A stretch of 45,942 nt of DNA from Lachnospiraceae bacterium. Lineage in GTDB: Bacteria > Bacillota > Clostridia > Lachnospirales > Lachnospiraceae. Below are positions 20,001-28,040 of this stretch, piece by piece. Position 1 is the first letter of the stretch, and every line of letters starts with the position of its first letter. Below the pieces are notes generated by a model. It saw only the letters and a program-made list of their open reading frames with translations. It ran no database searches and was not told the origin of the DNA. The stretch is from assembly GCA_021771755.1 (NCBI GenBank), contig JAETOL010000021.1, positions 1 to 45,942 on the forward strand. Direction: 5' to 3'. The position numbers and the translations under genes are program-made.

Positions 20001-22495
20001 ACCTGGACTGCAAAAAAGCGGTTGAGGACGCAATCAGGGAGAACTTTGACGGGATGCATCTGGCGCATGATGCCGCAGAGGAAGTCCTGGAGGAATATGG
20101 CGCAGAACGTGTGGTATTCATTCTTGCAAATACGTTGCAGCATTTGGAACATGACGGGCGGTTTTCTATCGGGAATAAGGCATGGGCAAAGGGATACGAG
20201 ATACCGGAGAACGTAAACCGGGGGATGGATATGAACGCTGATTATGTGGTAAGCAGCCACCCGGCTGTACTGGACGGGTTTATCGGATTGGCAAGGGATG
20301 GAATACAGGAACAGGAGTTAGGGAAGGAAGAAAACGTGCGGATCAATGAGGAAACGAAAGGGTTTATTGCAAATGGGCATTTTGGCACATGGCATACGGC
20401 AGAAGCAAAAGAAATTAGCGGCGAGCTGTTTTACCGGATGGAGCATGAGGAATATGGGGATTCTGTGGCCTCTATTATTGTCAATCAGGAAGGGGAACTG
20501 GTGGCAGAGGATCTGGAGCATGGGTTTGATCAGGGGGCAATGGAAGCCATTGGCGAGTATTTTTCAGAAAAAGGAGTAGAAATGGAACCGGAGCCGTCAT
20601 TCATTGCACAATACTATCTTATACAGAACACCGATGGCAGCAAAGCAGAAAGGGAATATCAGTATTTTGCGGATTTGGATGCGGCGGCCACTGCCTATCA
20701 GCAGATACCAAACCACCTAAATAAACAGCTTGGCATGGAAAGCACGGAACAGCCACCCTCCAGGATGTCCCTGATTGTGTGCCGGAATGGAATTGAAACG
20801 CTTACAGATATAGAATTTAATTCCCTAAGCGAAAAATGGGTTCGAGAGGAAACGATGGCGGCGTCACAGAAAGCAAGGGAGTATCTCGATAGCTATGATG
20901 TTGCAATTGCATACCAGACAGAAAAAGGGTATTTTTCCATCCAGACCGTTTCTGACGGTTACGATTATACGATTTATGGTAAGGATTTCAGGGAGATTGA
21001 CGGAGGCGTGTACGACGATCCGGATCTGTCAATCCGTGAGGCGATGGAAGCGATCCTTTCGGATGAAGGCATACCGTTGGCGGCGTGTAAGGTTATGGAT
21101 TATGGAGAATTGCAGGTGAAAACAGAAACCGTGGCGCAGAAAGAACTGCAGAAGGCGCAGGCGAAAGAAACGGAGACGGAGAGACTTACGCTTGTTTCTG
21201 ATCAGACAGAGCCGGAGCCTGCCTTAAACGGCCAGAGCCGTGCGGGAATAGAGGAAACCGTACTCTGCTATGCCCAGGCACAGATTGATGAAATGGGGCT
21301 GTCGGAGGAAGTGGAGCTGCTTGGCGCAAGGGTGTACGGGAGCCGTTCCAGGGAAGGGATGTACCAGGAAGGCTCGGATATAGATGTGGTGGTATCTTAC
21401 AGCGGCAATCTGAAAGAGGATGTTTTCTTCAATGCGTTACATGAGGGAGATTTTAAGATGGCGGGAATCCCGATTGACATCAATCCAATCTCTACGGAAA
21501 AGACAGGAACTTTGGAGAGATACATGGAGAATGCGGAAAAATATCTGGATGGAAAAGAAAGGCAGGAACTTACCGGGGATATTGTAAAGTTCAGTATGGA
21601 TCATGATGAAGATCTGCTTGGATTTTGGGATGGCGCTGCCCGGATAGAAACAGAGCCGATCTATCAGGCGTATGAGATTATTGGCAATGCGCTTGAAAGA
21701 AATGATACGGAAAAGTTCCGGGCGCACTTAGCGGAGGTTATTGAAACCGGCGACAAAGAATCCCCGATTGTCAGGGATGCAATCGGGTTAATGGAGAAAT
21801 TGACAGGGGAGAGCCATGACATTTCCGTAGAGCAGGAGGCAACCATTACATTCTATGTGGCAGAATGTACGGAGTTCCCTGTTCTGGGGGAATACCATGA
21901 GCGGCTGGAAACATTGCAGGAAGCGATGGAGCTGTATGAGAAAATCCCGGCAGAGCGGATGAGCGGCATTAAGGGGATTGGATTCTGCCTGGAGGACGGC
22001 AGTATCTATGACGGGAATTTTGACTTAATGGTGATGGGGGAGATGCAGACGGAATTTATCAATGAGATTCCCCAATACCGGGACAGCCCATTAGTGCAGA
22101 AGGCGATTGCGGACATGGAGAAAATCCTTGCGAATCAGAAAGAAAAGAATAGGCCAGGGTTGAAAAGGGGGCAGGAACCGCCGCAGCCGCCAGTGTCATT
22201 GGAGAAGAGGCAACAAACCGTACAAGCGCATGAAAAAGGAAGCCCAGGTATCACAACACATGAATCGGGCAGAGATACTGCCAGGGCAGAAACGAAAGCA
22301 GCAGAGCCGGTAAAATCAGTTGAAAATGCCCCGAAAACAGACAAGGGCATATCTGGCGGCAGCAAGAAGCAGTCCGTCCTAAACGCCCTCCGGGAACGGC
22401 AGGCAAGGATGAAAGCACAGGAGAAACAAACTCTGGAACGGGGGAAGCAGAGCCAGAAAACACAAGCAAAGAAGAAGGGAGAACAGGAATTATGA
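17039..22495 (+). CDS. Polyvalent ICE protein: ArdC-type metallopeptidase, YodL repeats, DUF3849, nucleotidyltransferase (1,818 aa)
   Basis: Residues ~1-110 form an ArdC N-terminal domain (YSFNNTLLIAMQKPE, RVKRGEKGIKII), followed by a zinc peptidase with HEVTH (208-212) and a downstream ETEAESVAF. Then come two YodL-like modules (about 567-675 and 829-940, each with a YxIYQI/ALFQIN start and a GHSLSVSDVV- or YPTVGDVMV-type core), an LPD28-like segment (about 710-790), a DUF3849-like segment (about 960-1075), an MEHEEYG...HGFDQ module (about 1109-1180) and a polymerase-beta-type nucleotidyltransferase with GS (1434-1435) and DID (1447-1449). The tail holds KQSVLNALRERQARM. ATG 17039 has GGAGGG upstream at 12-base spacing; ATG 17006 is an alternative. 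Antirestriction and recipient-entry functions are inferred from ArdC homology. Confidence 0.85.
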   Translation: MAGKREEQLKEITERLEQGVKDLFTSEKYTEYLKTMSQFHNYSFNNTLLIAMQKPESTLVAGLATWNKKFNRRVKRGEKGIKIIAPAPIKEKEEIEKFDPETNEPVLRPDGQPETEEVERIIPRFRVSTVFDISQTQGDPLPELDTPELVGSVENFDIFMEAIQMVSPSPMRYGEIEGSSKGYYSNASKEIVIQEGMSEKQTMKTAVHEVTHAMCHDRDRMEELGENKNKMTIETEAESVAFTVCSFFNLDTSDYSFPYLAGWASSMDMKEMRTSMDFIRKTAGSFIDSMVENIQKLQKEKAAERELTEDDFVFQFAPLGEDTKKFYLVDNVGRVDFLRLLHTFAEQDGGNGNPEQFLKSHGVHLDLWRDSEDGKKNQEIPEFYDALYMDAGHIVDAAEFSILVQVEMMISRAEYGHTALGKEAHNLAVLYAYKLDNPRDTRELVNKLAEAVENPKMHNLQEIMEDAQEEIDFLPDNKVGIMQMHEFGYRNDSVLPLTMERAVALHNAGLHIYSLQKDGSSILMNTEDDIRETGEDGMFGIDARAWESYQVMESVRAENAEQEHLNEELLFSSNEDRYAIYQIRDDSKSREYLFMGTEYLKKQGFSVDYDDYRMVYGDVLGGKETLDSLYEKFNIGQPLDFKGHSLSVSDVVAIKRDGEITAHYVDSYGYTELPEFFHQKEKTIKQEKGTELQESSLQELQKGDTEKQYQEVEIFGVPALFSNGKIPEKEVPSELYRYDLRGSDYDPGDPVAVEYHVGANHAGTILSSFYLPIPERRYLNLGEELNFTGGMVTIEQLKQSAIAFNESLNTKEKKRKLEERIQNVVIHSNEELLYTGTDDCYALFQINEDTKGRDYFLLSMETIKEDGLEVNGADYSLIYGGRLKLGDNLESVRTEITFSLPEGYTGHYPTVGDVMVMNRKGKVTAYFLDDYGPVELPGFIEQRKHVLEEEAKRQIPEEKTYPPLYMHTITYAMEHGRADDYLESRKLNLDCKKAVEDAIRENFDGMHLAHDAAEEVLEEYGAERVVFILANTLQHLEHDGRFSIGNKAWAKGYEIPENVNRGMDMNADYVVSSHPAVLDGFIGLARDGIQEQELGKEENVRINEETKGFIANGHFGTWHTAEAKEISGELFYRMEHEEYGDSVASIIVNQEGELVAEDLEHGFDQGAMEAIGEYFSEKGVEMEPEPSFIAQYYLIQNTDGSKAEREYQYFADLDAAATAYQQIPNHLNKQLGMESTEQPPSRMSLIVCRNGIETLTDIEFNSLSEKWVREETMAASQKAREYLDSYDVAIAYQTEKGYFSIQTVSDGYDYTIYGKDFREIDGGVYDDPDLSIREAMEAILSDEGIPLAACKVMDYGELQVKTETVAQKELQKAQAKETETERLTLVSDQTEPEPALNGQSRAGIEETVLCYAQAQIDEMGLSEEVELLGARVYGSRSREGMYQEGSDIDVVVSYSGNLKEDVFFNALHEGDFKMAGIPIDINPISTEKTGTLERYMENAEKYLDGKERQELTGDIVKFSMDHDEDLLGFWDGAARIETEPIYQAYEIIGNALERNDTEKFRAHLAEVIETGDKESPIVRDAIGLMEKLTGESHDISVEQEATITFYVAECTEFPVLGEYHERLETLQEAMELYEKIPAERMSGIKGIGFCLEDGSIYDGNFDLMVMGEMQTEFINEIPQYRDSPLVQKAIADMEKILANQKEKNRPGLKRGQEPPQPPVSLEKRQQTVQAHEKGSPGITTHESGRDTARAETKAAEPVKSVENAPKTDKGISGGSKKQSVLNALRERQARMKAQEKQTLERGKQSQKTQAKKKGEQEL

Positions 22496-22722
22496 TGGTG
22501 AGATTTGAGGAAAATGAATATTTCCTGATAGCAATGTTCCAGAAGGAAAGCAGGCAGGCAACCATTGATGAGATGCATAACGCAATCCCCTACATAGGCA
22601 GGGATGAGGAAATGCTTGCCCTCATGAACAGCACACTGGAAAAGCTGTGGTGCATTACAGAGGAAGCATTTTTAGAATTGGATCTGGAACTGTATAAAGA
22701 GGAACCGATGGAGGATGAATGA
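22492..22722 (+). CDS. Transposon-transfer assisting family (TTAF) protein
   Basis: Small acidic protein of 76 aa. The pattern FEENEYFLIAMFQKESRQATIDEM, then IPYIGRDEEMLALMNSTLEKL and FLELDLELY, matches the small transposon-transfer assisting proteins found in conjugative elements. The start overlaps the stop of the giant upstream gene (ATGA-type, 22492-22495); the adjacent ATG at 22495 has slightly better spacing to AGGA and may be used. Its own stop overlaps the next gene's start, so all three are coupled. The biochemical function is not known. Confidence 0.7.
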   Translation: MMVRFEENEYFLIAMFQKESRQATIDEMHNAIPYIGRDEEMLALMNSTLEKLWCITEEAFLELDLELYKEEPMEDE

Positions 22723-23633
22723 TGGAGGCAAACCAATTTTCGGTGTACCAGCTTAAAAATATCCCGGAAAACAGGCAGATGCGGTTCCGGCCTTACAGCA
22801 CACTGCAGGAGAAGGGGATACAGATACAGTATAAGGATTATGAGCAGGTGTATCTGGCACGGATGCAGCCGGAAGACGGGCCGGGACAGATCCGCAGGCG
22901 TTTTAACAAGAAACTGCCACGGACATTTCATGGACATTCGATCAGTGTCAGTGATGTGCTTGTGCTGAATAAGGGTGGCGTTGTGTCCACCTATTATGTT
23001 GAGAAAGAAGGGTTTACCGCCATAGCTGGTTTTATCCGGCCAGGCTCTTCCGCTGCGCCTGTGTCTTTCGGTACTTCTGGTTTCCACATCGAGGGGAAAG
23101 AAGGGAGCTGGCACGCTTTTGACAGCATAATCGTAGACGGCAGGGAGTTCTTCCTGATGGAGCATGAAGCCTATGGGAAGGATACGGAATGGCTTGTGGT
23201 GGATGAAACCGGGCGGCTGGCTGCCGAGGGTGTCTATCACGGGTTTGACCAATCCGTGCAGCAGCAGATTAAGGATTATCTTAACCCGCCGAAGCCTGCA
23301 AAAGAAACAGTGCGGCATGAAATCACATTAACCTCTGGGAAGGCTTCTGTACCCTCCGGGGCAGATGCGGCAGAAGGCGGCGACAGGGAAAAGCCGCCCC
23401 TTGAGAATTGGCAGAAATATATGGAAAACGGGGAGTATGTCCGCAGCGTTGAGAGTGGGGAAGAAGAAAACCACAGCTTTATTGATGGGAATAAAAATAA
23501 CGGCAAAAAGAAGCATGGCAGGGAATCTGTCCTGAAAAAGCTGCGGCAGAAACAGGCGGAGATTGCGAAACGGCACGGAAAGCCTGCACAGCAGATGGAA
23601 ATGCCGGAAGAGATGGAGCGCAGACGGAAATAA
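22719..23633 (+). CDS. YodL / DUF4316 domain protein
   Basis: A 304-residue protein sharing modules with the 1,818-aa polyvalent protein. Residues ~1-108 are a YodL domain (FSVYQLKNIPENRQMRFRPY, FHGHSISVSDVLVLNKGG, AIAGFI). Residues ~120-190 repeat the GSWHAFD...LMEHEAYG...HGFDQ module. The C-terminus has the tail motif GRESVLKKLRQKQAEIAKR (DUF4316-like). The start overlaps the previous stop; ATG 22722 is an equal alternative. It is the last gene of the long transfer operon, followed within 10 bases by a strong terminator. Function is unknown; the shared tail suggests these proteins are handled alike, perhaps by the transfer machinery (inference). Confidence 0.8.
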   Translation: MMEANQFSVYQLKNIPENRQMRFRPYSTLQEKGIQIQYKDYEQVYLARMQPEDGPGQIRRRFNKKLPRTFHGHSISVSDVLVLNKGGVVSTYYVEKEGFTAIAGFIRPGSSAAPVSFGTSGFHIEGKEGSWHAFDSIIVDGREFFLMEHEAYGKDTEWLVVDETGRLAAEGVYHGFDQSVQQQIKDYLNPPKPAKETVRHEITLTSGKASVPSGADAAEGGDREKPPLENWQKYMENGEYVRSVESGEEENHSFIDGNKNNGKKKHGRESVLKKLRQKQAEIAKRHGKPAQQMEMPEEMERRRK

Positions 23634-23642
23634 GGGAAAAGG

Positions 23643-23679
23643 GAAGTATCTGGCAGGGATTGCCGGATGCTTCTTTTTT
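23643..23679 (+). terminator. Rho-independent terminator of the transfer operon
   Basis: A 13-bp stem (GAAGTATCTGGCA pairing with TGCCGGATGCTTC, two wobbles, 5-base loop; 23643-23673) followed by six T residues (23674-23679). It closes the operon running from at least VirB4 to the DUF4316 gene. Confidence 0.9.
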
Positions 23680-23684
23680 ATGTC

Positions 23685-23713
23685 TTGAACATTATGGAGT
23701 TTCTCTGTATAAT
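23685..23713 (+). promoter_or_regulatory. Sigma-A type promoter of the rpn gene
   Basis: -35 TTGAAC (23685-23690), 17-bp spacer, -10 TATAAT (23708-23713). It starts six bases after the operon terminator, so the downstream nuclease gene is an independently transcribed unit. Confidence 0.8.
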
Positions 23714-23783
23714 AAAGCCATAACAGACAGGGCGAAACTTCCCTGTCAGACTGCCAGGCGCAAGCCGGAACCGGGGTGATATT

Positions 23784-24671
23784 ATGCAGGGTGGAATAAT
23801 ACAGGAAGAGCCAAAAGAGAAAGCAGTGGAAAAAAAGGATTCCTTTGCCAAATATACGGTGAAAGACAGCGTATTCACGACGATCTTTCGGGATAAAAAA
23901 TACCTGATACAGCTATACCGTGCGCTCCATCCGGAGGATACGGAGACTACGGAAGATGCGCTTACGGATATAACGATAAGGAACGTGCTTACCAACGGAA
24001 TCTATAATGACCTGGGTTTCCGGGTTGGGGACAAAATTTTATTCCTGGTCGAGCAGCAGTCGAACTGGACGATGAATATCATTATACGTGCGCTGATGTA
24101 TTTGGCGCAGGTTTACCATGATTATTTTGAAGAGCAGGACGCAGATTTATATGGAAGCAAGAAAGTCCATGTGCCGGAGCCGGAGATATATATGATCTAT
24201 ACAGGGGAGCGTGTCAGCAGGCCGGAAACGATTTCATTTTCCAAAGAATTTTTCAAGGGAAAAGAATGTTCCATTGAAGTAAAGGTAAAAGTAATCTATG
24301 ACGGCAAAGGAAATGACATCATCAGCCAGTATGTTGCTTTTACAAAGGTATATAACGAACAGGTAAAGCGGTATGGGAGAAGCCGGGAGGCTGTCACGGA
24401 AACCATCCGCATATGCAAAGACAGGAATCTGCTCCGTGAATTTCTGGAGAGCAGGGAAAAGGAGGTTGTGTCTATCATGATGACTTTGTTTGATGAAGAG
24501 AGGATTATGCGTAATTATGTTGCCAGTGAAAGACGTGAGGCAGTAAGGGATGCAGTAGAAAATATGTTAAAGACTGGAAAAATGTCAGCAGAGGAAATCG
24601 CCGGGTATTTTACGGAGCTTTCTGTGGAAGATGTCCGGGAAATTGAAAAAGGACTGCTTCAAACGATATAA
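23784..24671 (+). CDS. Rpn-family recombination-promoting nuclease / PD-(D/E)XK transposase-like protein
   Basis: A 295-residue protein of the Rpn/YhgA-like family, PD-(D/E)XK enzymes that cleave DNA and stimulate RecA-independent recombination. The N-terminal part has the family signature DSVFTTIFRDKKYLIQLYRA, TIRNVLTNGIYNDLGFRVGD and LFLVEQQSNW; the E-x-Q in the last is consistent with the ExQ variant of the nuclease core. The C-terminal third is helical and ends in a short MSAEEIAGYFTELSVEDVREI segment, common in this family. ATG 23784 follows the promoter by about 70 bases. Such genes occur in many copies in gut Firmicutes. Its place between the transfer operon and the mobilisation genes suggests a late addition to the ICE. 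Confidence 0.85.
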   Translation: MQGGIIQEEPKEKAVEKKDSFAKYTVKDSVFTTIFRDKKYLIQLYRALHPEDTETTEDALTDITIRNVLTNGIYNDLGFRVGDKILFLVEQQSNWTMNIIIRALMYLAQVYHDYFEEQDADLYGSKKVHVPEPEIYMIYTGERVSRPETISFSKEFFKGKECSIEVKVKVIYDGKGNDIISQYVAFTKVYNEQVKRYGRSREAVTETIRICKDRNLLREFLESREKEVVSIMMTLFDEERIMRNYVASERREAVRDAVENMLKTGKMSAEEIAGYFTELSVEDVREIEKGLLQTI

Positions 24672-24714
24672 TAGTTGCCATTATGCAGATACCATAGAGG
24701 AAAGATAATAGAAT

Positions 24715-24742
24715 CCCCGGTTGTGAATGAATACAGCCGGGG
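24715..24742 (+). other. GC-rich hairpin before the unknown gene
   Basis: CCCCGGTTGT (24715-24724) pairs with ACAGCCGGGG (24733-24742), one wobble pair, 8-base loop. There is no T-run; the structure ends 8 bases before the ATG at 24751, so it could affect translation of that gene or weakly terminate rpn transcripts. Confidence 0.6.
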
Positions 24743-24750
24743 GTATTTAC

Positions 24751-25257
24751 ATGGAGGGCAAAGTGAAGGAATCAGAACTGATAGGGAAAGTACATTCTGC
24801 TGTTTGCCATCAGTGCCGGCATCGGGGCTATGCCGCCCCGGCAGACGTACTGGTTGACATAGGGGTGCTGCCCCGGCAGAAATATGAGGACTGGAGATTC
24901 GGGAAAGTACAGTATCTGGAAGCCGTCTGTACCTGCAATTTGAAGAAACTCTCATTTATTATGAAGCAGATCCGCTCCTATGCGAAGAAAACAAACTTAA
25001 AACCGTCATTCTGCTATTACAAGCGTTGGGGCGTAAAGAAAAAGCAAGGGCATAAGGCGGTAATCCCCCTCCGTTTCAGTAAGAGCGGAAACCTGGAGAT
25101 TGAAAAAGCATATGCGACGCATTATGTAGATTTAGGGAGGGCAGAACAGCGAAAGAAAGAGAAGCTGGGGAAGGCGGCAGCGAAAGCGCAAAATGAAATG
25201 TCGGATAAGACGCCGGATATGCCGGAGACAAAAATTTCTGGCAGCAGCGAAACATAA
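24751..25257 (+). CDS. Conserved ICE protein of unknown function with CHQC/CTC cysteines
   Basis: About 168 residues. The N-terminal half has VCHQCRHRGYAAPADVLVDI, GVLPRQKYEDWRFGKVQYLE and AVCTCNLKKLSFIM; the cysteines may bind a metal, but the set is small (CxxC and CxC). The middle is basic (KPSFCYYKRWGVKKKQGHK), the C-terminus is Lys/Glu-rich. I recognise the pattern as a recurring companion gene in Tn1549-like ICEs but not its function. The start is uncertain: ATG 24727 lies within a hairpin loop, ATG 24751 has only GGGGG upstream, and GTG 24763 follows GGAGGG. A nucleic-acid role is plausible because of the basic core (inference). Confidence 0.65.
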   Translation: MEGKVKESELIGKVHSAVCHQCRHRGYAAPADVLVDIGVLPRQKYEDWRFGKVQYLEAVCTCNLKKLSFIMKQIRSYAKKTNLKPSFCYYKRWGVKKKQGHKAVIPLRFSKSGNLEIEKAYATHYVDLGRAEQRKKEKLGKAAAKAQNEMSDKTPDMPETKISGSSET

Positions 25258-25271
25258 AAGAGGGAGAAGGA

Positions 25272-25910
25272 ATGGAAAAAGAAACGGATAAACAATATGA
25301 AACCATGAAAAAGATCATGGATGCTTTAGAGGATATCTTATGTTCCTATCAGGGCAGGGGGCATCTGTCTGTATATACTGACCTGGATTCCCTTGCGCTT
25401 TTTGCAAGCCTTGTGGCATATGGCCAGATCAAAGTGGAAAATTACAGATATGACTATGACAACGATATCCGGGAGGACGAAGAAGCTGCCCGGATTTACG
25501 GGGAGCTTGCACCGCAGACAAGATGGCGTGTGGGGCAGCGTACCCAGATAGAAGCGATACGGATGAACGCCCTAAAGCAGCTCGCATTCCTGGGTTCGCC
25601 CGTGTACCGGGAACAGGTTTCTTATGAAGATGCAGGAGCTGTTCTGGTATGCGGGGAAATCCTGCCTTATGAGATTTTCCAGTTGTTTTTAGATACGACG
25701 GGATTGAGAAAAATTTATATTTTCCCATACCCGTTCCGGGAGGGATGGGAAAAGCCGTTCTATTTTTCCTTTGAGCCGACTGGGACGGCGCAAAGGAAAA
25801 TACGGAAGTATGCAGAGAAAAAACGGGAAGAAATGCACCAGGTGATGCGTGAGAAAAGCGAAAGCATTGGCTCTGTAATACCCTCAGTTGACGCTTGGCA
25901 GAATTTTTAG
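25272..25910 (+). CDS. Hypothetical ICE protein (212 aa)
   Basis: No family recognised. The start ATG follows AGGGAGAAGGA and is 14 bases after the previous stop, so the two genes form an operon. The sequence has no signal peptide or membrane segment. Features seen: LEDILCSYQGRGHLSVYTDL near the start, an acidic YDYDNDIREDEEAARIYGEL stretch, and an RKIYIFPYPFREGWEKPFYF segment that looks like a beta-rich core, then a basic C-terminal helix. A terminator lies just downstream. Probably cytoplasmic; a role in regulation or transfer of the ICE is only suggested by location. Confidence 0.65.
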   Translation: MEKETDKQYETMKKIMDALEDILCSYQGRGHLSVYTDLDSLALFASLVAYGQIKVENYRYDYDNDIREDEEAARIYGELAPQTRWRVGQRTQIEAIRMNALKQLAFLGSPVYREQVSYEDAGAVLVCGEILPYEIFQLFLDTTGLRKIYIFPYPFREGWEKPFYFSFEPTGTAQRKIRKYAEKKREEMHQVMREKSESIGSVIPSVDAWQNF

Positions 25911-25937
25911 GTGCAGCCATCAGAATGGAATGAATGA

Positions 25938-25988
25938 CATCCGCAGGAATTTGGGCAGAACCATAACCAGAATCCTGCGGATGTTTTT
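25938..25988 (+). terminator. Terminator between convergent operons
   Basis: A perfect 11-bp stem, CATCCGCAGGA (25938-25948) with TCCTGCGGATG (25973-25983), 24-base loop and five T residues (25984-25988). It ends the rightward two-gene unit and separates it from the leftward relaxase gene, which ends at 26000. Confidence 0.85.
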
Positions 25989-25999
25989 CGACGGAAGAA

Positions 26000-27652
26000 T
26001 CAGGAAATATCTGCGCCTTTCTGCTTCTTTGGCTGTCTGGTGCGGACCTGCCCTAAAATTTTATTGACATTGGAGCAGACCGTATTTAATTCTTTCTGAT
26101 AATCCCGGTAATAATGGTAGGTTTTCCGCGCTTCCTTTTTCTTATGCAATAGCTGTTCTTTTTCCGCTTTCAGCAGTTTGATGGATGGAAGCCTGCCGTC
26201 TGCTGACTGCCCTTGCAGGAATTTCCGGGCTGATTCGTAAAGCGCAATCTCGGCAGAGTGTTCTTCCCGGAACTGTCCCTTGTGTTTTGCTCTGCAAAAC
26301 TGCCGGTAGACGGATTTATTGGCAAGGTACTGGCCGGTATAATGGATCTGCTCATTTAATATCCGGAGCTTATCTTCCGTATCTTTTAAAACCTTTCTGG
26401 AACTGGAAGCAAGGTTCTTAACCTCTGAAAATGAATCTTCCAGGGAATCTCTTGTATCATATCCACGTTCTTGTATATAAGCAACGGTCTTAGCCATTTC
26501 CTTTAGATTGGAAAGTTTTACTTTATTGGCATAAGCGGCATTTTGCTGTGCTTTCACACAATCCTGCAGGTTGGTTACAAGCCGCAGGTCTGACTTGATA
26601 AACAGGATTGATACAGGAGCTTCCTGTAATGGATCGGATGGCTGGTCTGCAGGCTGTTCCGATTCTGCATTAAAGGTTTCACTGGCAATGGTTTCTTTTC
26701 TGTATTCTTTACTTTTTGAATTTTCCCCGAACAGCTCCAGGAGATAATCTTCTTCATAATGTGTGCCAAGCATCCTGCCGGTAATATATTTTCCTCGTTC
26801 CGGGTGGAGGTAGCTGAACCTTCCACGGCTGACTTTGAGCGTGATGTTGTATTTCTCCAGGAGCAGTTTTTGAAATTCTTCCCGGCTGCAGGAACTGACG
26901 GCGCTGGCTTCGATTGCGGAGCGTAAGAAATCCTTCTGTGTCTGGAATGCCGTTCTGCTAATGGGAAGGCCGTCCGCCAGAATCTGCCGGTTGCGTTCGT
27001 CCAGTTTCTTTTGCCCCCTCTGTCCCGCATGATATTCACGGTCTGTAATTTTCTTTTCTGCAGGCGCAAGAAGGTCCACCTGATGCAGATGTTCCCGATG
27101 GCACAGATCCATAAGGGACTGCTTTAGATGGATCAGGTAATCTTTCGATAGATGGTGCTTATATCCGGCACGGGAATCGCAGGCCCGCTCCATGAAGCCC
27201 TGGCTTTCCACATCGTATTTCCGCAGGCTGTTAATGACAATATGCACATGGATGTTGCCGCTTTTATTATGCCCGTCCATGTGTGTGCAGACCAGGGTCT
27301 GGTGGCCGGGGAAATTTTTCCGGGCATACTCCATCCCAAGTTTCTGCGCCCGTTCCCCGGTCAGTCCATTTTCATCTGTGTCCTTCGGGTCGAAGCTGAT
27401 AATGTAATGATGGGATTTGATTTCATCATAAGATTCATTTTTACGGTACAGGGCGTTCAGTTCCCTGCACTCCATATCGAAGGTGAATGGGTCGCAGTTT
27501 ATACCGTTCATGATATATCCTTTGCGAGGAATCAATTCTCCGTTTTCATTGAGTATCGGCTTGTTGGTATCTTCATCATGTTCAAACATGAGATAACGCT
27601 GTATCTCTGCATAGTTGGCATTTTTACTCGCTATGTGTTTCAGGATTGCCAT
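26000..27652 (-). CDS. Relaxase / mobilization nuclease (MobP-like)
   Basis: Nicks the ICE at its origin of transfer, stays bound to the 5' end and pilots the strand into the recipient. The N-terminal ~250 residues carry the relaxase fold: tyrosines near the start (NYAEIQRYLM, Y14/Y20) as catalytic candidates, HHYIISFDP (81-89), CTHMDGHN (122-129) and the metal-binding motif NIHVHIVIN (133-141; H135, H137). The rest is charged and helical, with a predicted coiled coil before the Lys-rich C-terminus (QPKKQKGADIS). Length 550 aa is normal for Tn1549-type relaxases. The start overlaps the end of mobC by 29 bases, so both are translated from one leftward mRNA. Confidence 0.9.
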   Translation of the reverse strand: MAILKHIASKNANYAEIQRYLMFEHDEDTNKPILNENGELIPRKGYIMNGINCDPFTFDMECRELNALYRKNESYDEIKSHHYIISFDPKDTDENGLTGERAQKLGMEYARKNFPGHQTLVCTHMDGHNKSGNIHVHIVINSLRKYDVESQGFMERACDSRAGYKHHLSKDYLIHLKQSLMDLCHREHLHQVDLLAPAEKKITDREYHAGQRGQKKLDERNRQILADGLPISRTAFQTQKDFLRSAIEASAVSSCSREEFQKLLLEKYNITLKVSRGRFSYLHPERGKYITGRMLGTHYEEDYLLELFGENSKSKEYRKETIASETFNAESEQPADQPSDPLQEAPVSILFIKSDLRLVTNLQDCVKAQQNAAYANKVKLSNLKEMAKTVAYIQERGYDTRDSLEDSFSEVKNLASSSRKVLKDTEDKLRILNEQIHYTGQYLANKSVYRQFCRAKHKGQFREEHSAEIALYESARKFLQGQSADGRLPSIKLLKAEKEQLLHKKKEARKTYHYYRDYQKELNTVCSNVNKILGQVRTRQPKKQKGADIS

Positions 27653-28040
27653 GAGAACGTCCTCCGGAAACCGCCTGGAAATCCCCGGCCATCTTTAACA
27701 CTTCATACTTCATTTCGTAGATTCTGGCTACGCTTTGGCCGATTGCTTTAAGCATTCTTTGGGAATGGATGCCGCCGCTGTTGAAATGCCTTGCAATCTG
27801 GTTTAAGTTGCTGCCGATCTTCCCAAACTCCGCAATCAATTTTTTCAGCTCCGGCAGGTCTGCCACAATCTCATATTTTGCCGTTACCTTCTGCTGCATA
27901 ATCTGTTTCCGGGCATACTCTGCCAGTGGGAGGTGTGCGGCTTTTGCGCTTTCAGACACGATTTCATATTCCGTATCTGTGAGACGGAGCATAATCTGGT
28001 GTTTGTGCTGCAGTTCCCTGTCCTTCTTTGGTCTTGCCAT
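27624..28040 (-). CDS. mobC: MobC-type relaxosome accessory protein
   Basis: Small DNA-binding protein that helps melt oriT and recruits the relaxase. The N-terminus has a ribbon-helix-helix-like stretch (HQIMLRLTDTEYEIVSESAK) and the C-terminal half the MobC signature GKIGSNLNQIARHFNSGG. The frame extends upstream to 28229, but ATG 28040 (MARPKKDRELQ) is preceded by a GGAAG-rich ribosome site (AGGAAGGAAG) and is the natural start for the family, giving 138 aa. First gene of the leftward mobilisation operon; the non-coding region to its right is the expected place for oriT. Confidence 0.88.
   Translation of the reverse strand: MARPKKDRELQHKHQIMLRLTDTEYEIVSESAKAAHLPLAEYARKQIMQQKVTAKYEIVADLPELKKLIAEFGKIGSNLNQIARHFNSGGIHSQRMLKAIGQSVARIYEMKYEVLKMAGDFQAVSGGRSHGNPETHSE

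Noticed and set aside
27152..27751. 199-codon plus-strand frame opposite the relaxase
   Set aside because: Antisense shadow of relaxase and mobC; no ribosome site and no family motifs.
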